A stretch of 64,000 nt of DNA from Fennellomyces sp. T-0311 (taxonomy: Eukaryota; Mucoromycota; Mucoromycetes; Mucorales; Lichtheimiaceae), in NCBI GenBank assembly GCA_025266875.1, contig JALLLT010000001.1, positions 186,001 to 250,000 on the forward strand. Reading direction: 5' to 3'. Below are positions 58,079 to 64,000 of the stretch, piece by piece. A model generated the notes under the pieces. The model made no database searches and was not told the origin of the DNA. It saw only the letters and a program-made list of their open reading frames with translations. The stretch's first letter is position 1. Every line of letters begins with the position of its first letter. Position numbers and translations under genes: made by a program.

Positions 58079-58464
58079 TGTCATAATCCCGACATATACC
58101 ATCATTCATGGTTACAAGATCTTTCTTAGTCGTTGTTTATATCGGTTGCTATTGCGACGTCAACAACCGTATAGTTATCGATTGCCCTATGTGCTCTTAT
58201 GTGCAATCTTGATTCGGCTTTATCGATCACGCAGGGCAACTCTGTTAACTAAGGCTCAGTATGACTTTCGGCCTCATTGATATTAGTCGGCAAGGTCATT
58301 GGAGACTCGACGAGAACATGGATCTTTAGGCTATTAGACAAAAGTATTCATCTTCTCCATCCTAACTCATCATTAGTATAAATAGAGAGTAGCTTTCCTC
58401 AATAAAACATTATCTTTTTCTGGTCTTGTCATTCGAAAGCCTTTTCTTGTTAAGCGATACCACA
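58079..58464 (-). repeat. LTR family 1, inverted
   Basis: 386 bp, reading TGTCATAATCCCGACATA at its left end and GCGATACCACA at its right end. The left flank is the Q gene at the same position as in copies A' and D. The flanks (cgaga, ttgtt) do not match. Confidence 0.75.
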
Positions 58465-58465
58465 T

Positions 58466-58782
58466 TGTTGTATCCGCAATAAAATCATGGCTCATACATC
58501 ATTTACTCTTGTTTGCTTATTGATAGTGAGTTACTTTAAATTCCCAATCTATGCCACATTCCTGTTCTTGACATGCATTCATTGTAATAGCCTTGCGTAT
58601 ACCAGTGAAGCCCATATAACCCTAGTTAGCACAGTGACTCATGTGCCTTACGACCATGTCAATGATTCAACCCCTCGACAATAAGCATGTATTATTTAAA
58701 GTGATAATTCAACATACGAAATAAATCAGGCATTACTTGAGTCTCATCACTTACATGTCTCTTGCTATTGTTGAATATTACA
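58466..58782 (+). repeat. LTR family 2 copy
   Basis: 317 bp, from TGTTGTATCCGC to TTGAATATTACA, of the same length as 44302-44618 and starting one base after the neighbouring LTR. No matching target duplication. Confidence 0.75.
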
Positions 58783-59476
58783 AAAGTGAAGACCTCAATC
58801 TTTCTTTCGCGTTGTTCGATTGTACTGTTATTAAACCAGTCATATTTGGGAGACGAATGTGTCTCGTGACTAGAGGCTTTAGCAAAAGACTGCGTAAAAG
58901 AGTAGAGGAATTCTATACCTCAGTTATACGGAAAGACCATAAGATCGCTCAGCAATCAGAACGTCAACCAGAGTGCATACGATAGTAGATAAGTCTTGTA
59001 TGGCTCATAAACCATGAAACGTGTAAATTCCAATGTCAGTATCACTGTACGACTAATGCATATGTTATCGAGAACAAGTGCCTAAGGATCTTCACGCCTG
59101 TCAGGTGCTGTAACGTATTGTAAGAATAGCAACCATATTTCTCAAAGTAGAAGCATAAGCAGTTAAGGTACATGTATGGCTACTGTAGCCAGTACATCCT
59201 TGTGAATGTAAGTCCAGCATACGTACACCATCTTGTAGTTGTAGAGGTACCGTGTGATCGAAAAAGTGCGCTTCATCGAAATTCGGCTGTTCTGTAAACA
59301 CCAGTAAGGATAGTTGGAAACTATACAGCATAGCATGTGCGATGCTAGTTTACACTGGATAGATATAGACTATCCGGATTCCCTTATAATCTCATTAACA
59401 ACCACAGACTTTGTCTCGTATTATCCCATAGCTCAGCTACACCACAGGTGCGTGGAGAATAGGCGTGAAAAGACAA
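58783..59476. other. No recognisable feature
   Basis: It may be the 3' part of the old gypsy element to the right, but I could not align it to anything. Confidence 0.35.
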
Positions 59477-62065
59477 TCAGTGCCAGAATGCTCGACAAAA
59501 TGATACAACCCCAGTACGTAACCCAGTGTCCTCCGACGTTGAACATATCGGTGAGCTATTGTAACGGTATGCTATTCGTGTGTCATCCATAACGAGAATA
59601 TAGTTGTAACCTTTTTTTGGCGTAGCGACGCAAGTCAACCAAGTTGAAGGCCTACTGATCACCAGGTAATCAGCAGTAATTCATCGTAAATGGGAAAACC
59701 CGTGTTTGCCATTGTTGAATGGTTGACATCCAGAACTCTTAGCAATGGTGTAGAGTGCGTTTTGCTTACGGTCGTCAAGGAAACCGCGTTGTTAAGCAGC
59801 TTATCACAAGTATGTCAGTGCCGAAATGACCATTGAGATGCGTGTGCGTAAGAGTAAATCGTTACGTATTTCTCAGTTCAGGTAAATGGATGGCAAGACG
59901 AATGTTGTGCTAAACGTGAAGTGAAGTGGAAGAAGAGGCTTCGGAACCCTTGTGTGGTTGTGATGACCTGGAATCCCCTGAAAAGGGTGGAGGCGCGTGA
60001 TAATGGAAATTGATGGAACGCATATGCCCCCCCTCTAAGCGCCTTCATGGATGAAAGACAACTCAGAGTATCTGGATGAATAATGTGAGATACAGGTATA
60101 AATTACTTTGTAATCATAGCGATAATAGTGTCAAGCCAGATGATCAATGTAAGCAGAGCTATCGATATGCCAGATAAACTGATGAGGTTCCGATGGACCA
60201 CAATGGATGGCTGTAGTCGAGTAGCTGCTCAGAGAAACACACCATGCTAAATTCTTATAATTGCTACCCATAAGAGAGATAGACAACGATCAGCTGAACA
60301 TGCGAAGGCATCTGTAGCTCAATAGTAAGACAGATATTCAACTGGAAACAAGAACAGATTGGAAAAGTTTGATACTGTGGAAGCAATCGTCACTTTTTTG
60401 TCCGGAGACTATCCAAATTCTTAGCTGTATGAATCATATCCGATGGTATGCGTAAGTAACCGAACAAAAGCGTAAAAGCCTAGGCAAGTTGGCAAGTGCA
60501 GCATCCAAACAGATCACACGTTCTGATAGAATTTTGCAGAATCAATGTTGATCCAAAGTGTGCACGGATCATAAACGTATGATACAATGCCAATGTCCTA
60601 AAAACTTGTCACACATGATAACACGGATAAATATTTACTCATGATGTAAGTATGCGGGTAGGAGACTGAGGATAAGAAGAGCGATGCCAGGATCGAACTT
60701 GACATTGTGCATACATTCTAAAAATGCTCCAATGGATCGGCAGATATGAAAACTTCAAAATCAGTGCATATCGCCATCACTTGAAAAAAGCGTGTACAAT
60801 AGCAAAGTAGTTGTGCGTCTTCTAGCGATGATGTTAGATTCAGTTCCATCAAGTCCACATGTGATGGTGATAATAGTTTCGTAAGCTGCTGTGAACGGGA
60901 GACTTAATCGAATAAGAGTGAAACCCTGAAGTAATGGTTGGATCAGCCAATGCTCAAAGATACTCTTGCAGAGAATGAACATGTAAAACCCTTGAATCCA
61001 CGTGATATCGAGGAAAATCTCAACGAAACCATCGTAATATACATTGCTTCAGGAGAAAGAGAGACGGTATAGTAGCTGTCGTGAGAGCAGCAGGCAAAGA
61101 CAACGGTGGCACTGTGGAAATATAACAAGAGAACCGTCATTCCGATACAGCGTAATCTGAAGTAATCAGGTATAGAAACTGGTGTAGCGCAGTAGGTACT
61201 GGAGACGAAGTGGCGTATGTCGCCTGATCTTAACAGAACGGGTTTGTGGTGAGTCATAGATTTGTCTCTGATGAAACTAGATAGTAATGCTCATGACATC
61301 GTTTGCCTGCAACCAACAACTAATATCCCAAACTGACTGAAGGCGATACTGACGACGACGAATTCAGGCTTATCAACCTTACTGAAGTCACTTGTATGAA
61401 GCAACGTAACAGTCTTACACCTTCCAAGCGAATGCGTACCATTGTCATGGTGATGACAGTATGGGGCTTATTTGCACGACCTTGCTTGCAGAAGAGTCTA
61501 GATTGTGGATAGCGGCGCAGATGGATGAGTATAGGAGAAATCCAAAACAAGTGGATAAAGAAGTAACTAGGGGGTTTCACAGTTGCAAATTTTCGCTTTT
61601 TTGAGGCCAGAAAAGCGCTTTTACTCCGAATAAAAGCGAAAATCAAAAGCGTCTTCTGCGCCGCTTTTTAATGAATAAAAGCGCTTTTGTTGAAATTGTG
61701 ACTCGCAATTGTGAGATTGAACTACGGTGATCCAGCTTTGCATAGACGCATCAGTAGTCTGTGACTACGCTTTTAAAAGTGCACAAAAGCGCTTTTATTT
61801 TTCGCTAAATTTTGCAACTGTGAAACCCCCTACTGGTGTCTGAACCTGCGAGCGGGAAAGACTAGAGCCATAATTCACAAGAGTGATTAAGGTAGAGTGG
61901 TATAAACGTGTGCGGTAGAGATCCTTAGGAAGTCACTCAATCATAGTAGCAGAGCTCCAAGGACTTGGTCAGAACTTGTGAGGAAGAGTCCGTAAAACTC
62001 CATCAAAAAGGTCAAGAGTAAAAGTGAAACAAATGAAGAGTCCGAAGGACTTCGTCAAAAAAAAA
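59477..62065 (-). mobile_element. Old, degenerate Ty3/gypsy element
   Basis: The minus strand, read from right to left, keeps broken pol pieces. One near 60982-60850 resembles the RT/RNase H junction (HWLIQPLLQGF..., then LPFTAAYE...CGLDGTESNIIA). One at 59662-59560 resembles the integrase core start (PKKGYNYILVMDD). Parts of it recur at 10486-10563, 12370-12905 and 22320-22565. A MITE at 61569-61831 is inserted in it. Most frames are closed. Confidence 0.5.
61569..61831. mobile_element. MITE with palindromic interior
   Basis: The 263-bp insert has terminal inverted repeats AGGGGGTTTCACAGTTGCAA...TTGCAACTGTGAAACCCCCT. It is flanked by ACT at 61566-61568 and 61832-61834. The uninterrupted site is present near 12693. 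The interior contains AAAAGCGCTTTT three times (near 61611, 61677 and 61783). No coding capacity. The 3-bp duplication suits PIF/Harbinger or CACTA mobilisation. Confidence 0.88.
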
Positions 62066-62448
62066 TGGTATCCCTTAGCAAGGAAAGGCTTTCAAATGAC
62101 AAGACCAAAAAAGATGATGTTTAATTGAGGAAAGCTACTCTCTATTTATACCAATGATGAGTCAGGATGGAGAAGATGAATACTTTTGTCTAATAGCCCA
62201 AAGGTCTATATTCTCGCCGAGTCTCCAATGACCTTGTCGACTAATGTCAATGAGGCTGAAAGTCGTACAGAGCCTTAGTTAACAGAGTTGTCCTGCATGA
62301 TTGGTAAAGCCAGATCAAGGTTGTACACGCAAGCAAATAAGATAATCGATAACCGTTCGGTTGTTGACGTCGCAATAGCAACCGATATAAACAACGACTA
62401 AGAAAGATCTTGTAACCATGGATGATGATGTATGTCGAGAATATGACA
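62066..62448 (+). repeat. LTR family 1 copy
   Basis: It starts TGGTATCCC after a run of A and ends GAGAATATGACA. Left flank old gypsy and right flank element Q, exactly as at 12906-13293. Confidence 0.7.
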
Positions 62449-64000
62449 TCTCGCCGATTGCTGCATTTCTATCCCTTCCGCGCGATTCAGAAACCACCGC
62501 CGGTATAATGCTGTACTTGTATCTTGTAGATTGTGTGGGCGTGGCATTGTACTGGTGAGTGTGTAAGTGTCTTGAAAGAGTTCATAGTTAGACAGGCCCT
62601 CATAAAACCTTTTAATTTAGTTAAAATTATTTATTCATCAGATGAGCTATCATCTGCATTATATTCATTATCTTCGTCGTTAATCTCATGACTAAGAAAA
62701 TTTATCTTTTGAGAAAATATAATAGCTAGAAAACAACACATATTTAAATTAAAGGATTCTAATGAATTAATTAAAATATTTGTTTGTGTTTCTTCCATTC
62801 GCCAGCTTACTAAATACGTGTTTTCCGTAAACTCTTTCTGAATATATATTATGTTTTGTTCTGAATCCCGCGGCGGACCCGACTCCCCTCCTCGGCCTGC
62901 ATTCTTTCGAATTGAGCCACTCGATCCGGAGAGTACGGCTCGCCTTCGAACACCAATGGTGCTCCTCTCCGGGGTTCGGATGGCTCTGTTGGGGCGCCTG
63001 TTTTGGACCTTGCTGCGGTCATTCTGGCGGAGAAGTTGATGGCGTCGGCGTCGGCATCGGCGACTTGCTGTTTGATATCTCCAAGGATATCCCCCAGCCC
63101 ACTTCGCTCGGCCGTGCGATCATAGATCTATTATTAATGGATGTCATTGAATAAAGTAAGTAATCAGTTGGCACTTGTTTCATCACACGTATTACCTATT
63201 TTATGTAAATCAGCCATTCTTCGACAGCGGCATCATTTGCGGGGAAGGTCAGTAGCGCATTGCTTACGACTTCTTGCAGCGCGAAAAAACTGCAAAATGT
63301 CCAATAAATTTCGTTACATTTGCGTTGCTGAACAGCAGGGTCGTAATTTGAAGTTCCAGGGTGTCGCAATGCCATACAGAGGCAAAAGTGGGCAGCACCA
63401 AGACCACACCGAGCAACGGTAGCCTACTAGATTGTTCAAATTAGCAACAGTAACTGACCGGCCGATTCTGATATTATTACCTGACTTGACAAATGTTGAT
63501 GGCTATCTTGCGTCTACCAGCTGGCACAATTCTTCCACGCTATCCGGTGACTGGAAACTGTTGGTGAACTGATTGTATGTTTGTAACGTTGCTTCATCCC
63601 ATGTATCGGCGAAAAAGTCGTATCGGGATCCCGTGTAAACCAGGCTGGACGGGGTCAACATTATGATTGGCTCCACGATATGCAGGTAGTGAGTGTCGAA
63701 CGGAATACCAATTTGTATACCCTTGAGGACTATGAGAGGAGCAGGTCTACAAACATTGAAAGTGCGGTGCCGGCAATGTCGTCCCAGAAGCCCAAGTTTG
63801 AGCGGATGTTTTGCGTGGTGACATCCTTGTCCATGGTCAGGTTTACAGTGCTTCTGTTTGTCGTCACCCGTCCAGGCGTTGCTTCGGTGATAAACCCGCT
63901 ATGCTCAGAATTCAAGGACAAAGTCCCATACGCATGAATTGAGATATCTTCTTCACCAAAGCTTCGACCCAAGGCAACTTGAGCGATGGTGTATACGACC
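62449..64000 (-). pseudogene. Element Q 985-aa gene, broken copy D (runs off the window)
   Basis: This minus-strand copy holds part of exon 3 (from 63154), exon 2 and part of exon 1 up to the window end. NIRSNLGFWDDIAGTA is readable near 63830-63765. Frames are broken, and an AT-rich insert splits exon 3 at 62560-62863. Confidence 0.75.
62560..62863 (-). other. AT-rich insert in Q copy D with an acidic ORF end
   Basis: The other copies are continuous across ggtgag|aatcccgcgg. The 304-bp insert has no inverted repeats. On the minus strand one frame is open for about 75 codons, contains LINSLESFNLNMCCFLAIIF and ends in a very acidic tail, HEINDEDNEYNADDSSSDE, then a stop. It looks like the 3' end of an unrelated gene captured here. 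I do not recognise it. Confidence 0.55.

Noticed and set aside
58487..58684. 65-residue ORF similar to one at 44400-44735
   Set aside because: The similarity is explained by both lying in family 2 LTRs; there is no sign of protein-level selection.

Overview
The window looks like a transposon-rich stretch of an early-diverging fungal genome, most likely Mucoromycota/Mucorales. This is inferred from an AT-rich background, introns of about 45-70 bp with GT..AG ends, a CotH-family gene, and mobile genes of types common in that group. Only four genes look like resident chromosomal genes: a tRNA-Trp(CCA) (45789-45861), an F-box/LRR gene (47922-49727, minus), a CotH-like gene (50842-52907, plus; divergent from the F-box gene) and possibly nothing else. 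Almost everything else is mobile DNA or its debris.

Left block (1-25440). Element 'R' (a zinc-ribbon/DUF6729-like gene) lies at 1-3751, is split by a 5'-truncated LINE, and is joined to a 2766-bp PIF/Harbinger element (3752-6517) and then to part of element 'Q' (6518-8028). The same parts recur in inverted order at 13294-25440: Q, Harbinger, unrelated debris, R. Between the arms lie the 3' end of a Ty3/gypsy element with an extra ORF (8029-10485), a hAT-like element (10564-12369) and an old gypsy fragment.

Middle block (25440-43064). This holds a tandem pair of long stem-loops, the only complete copy of Q (about 26250-32130), a well preserved tnp2 (CACTA/EnSpm-like) transposase gene (33589-36963), a second CACTA-like element, and a third copy of R whose gene also carries a 3'-5' exonuclease-like domain. 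Q encodes an intact, three-exon, 985-residue protein that I cannot assign to a family.

Right block (43064-64000). Solo and nested LTRs with readable target-site duplications, a partly duplicated tRNA locus, the two host genes, a copia 3' end, a third Q copy (54840-58078, broken), an old gypsy pol with a palindrome-bearing MITE inserted in it, and a fourth Q copy running off the window.

Four Q copies, three or more R copies, seven copies of one ~385-bp LTR and two near-identical Harbinger copies show repeated transposition followed by ectopic recombination. Family names come from recognising motifs by eye; no database search was run.
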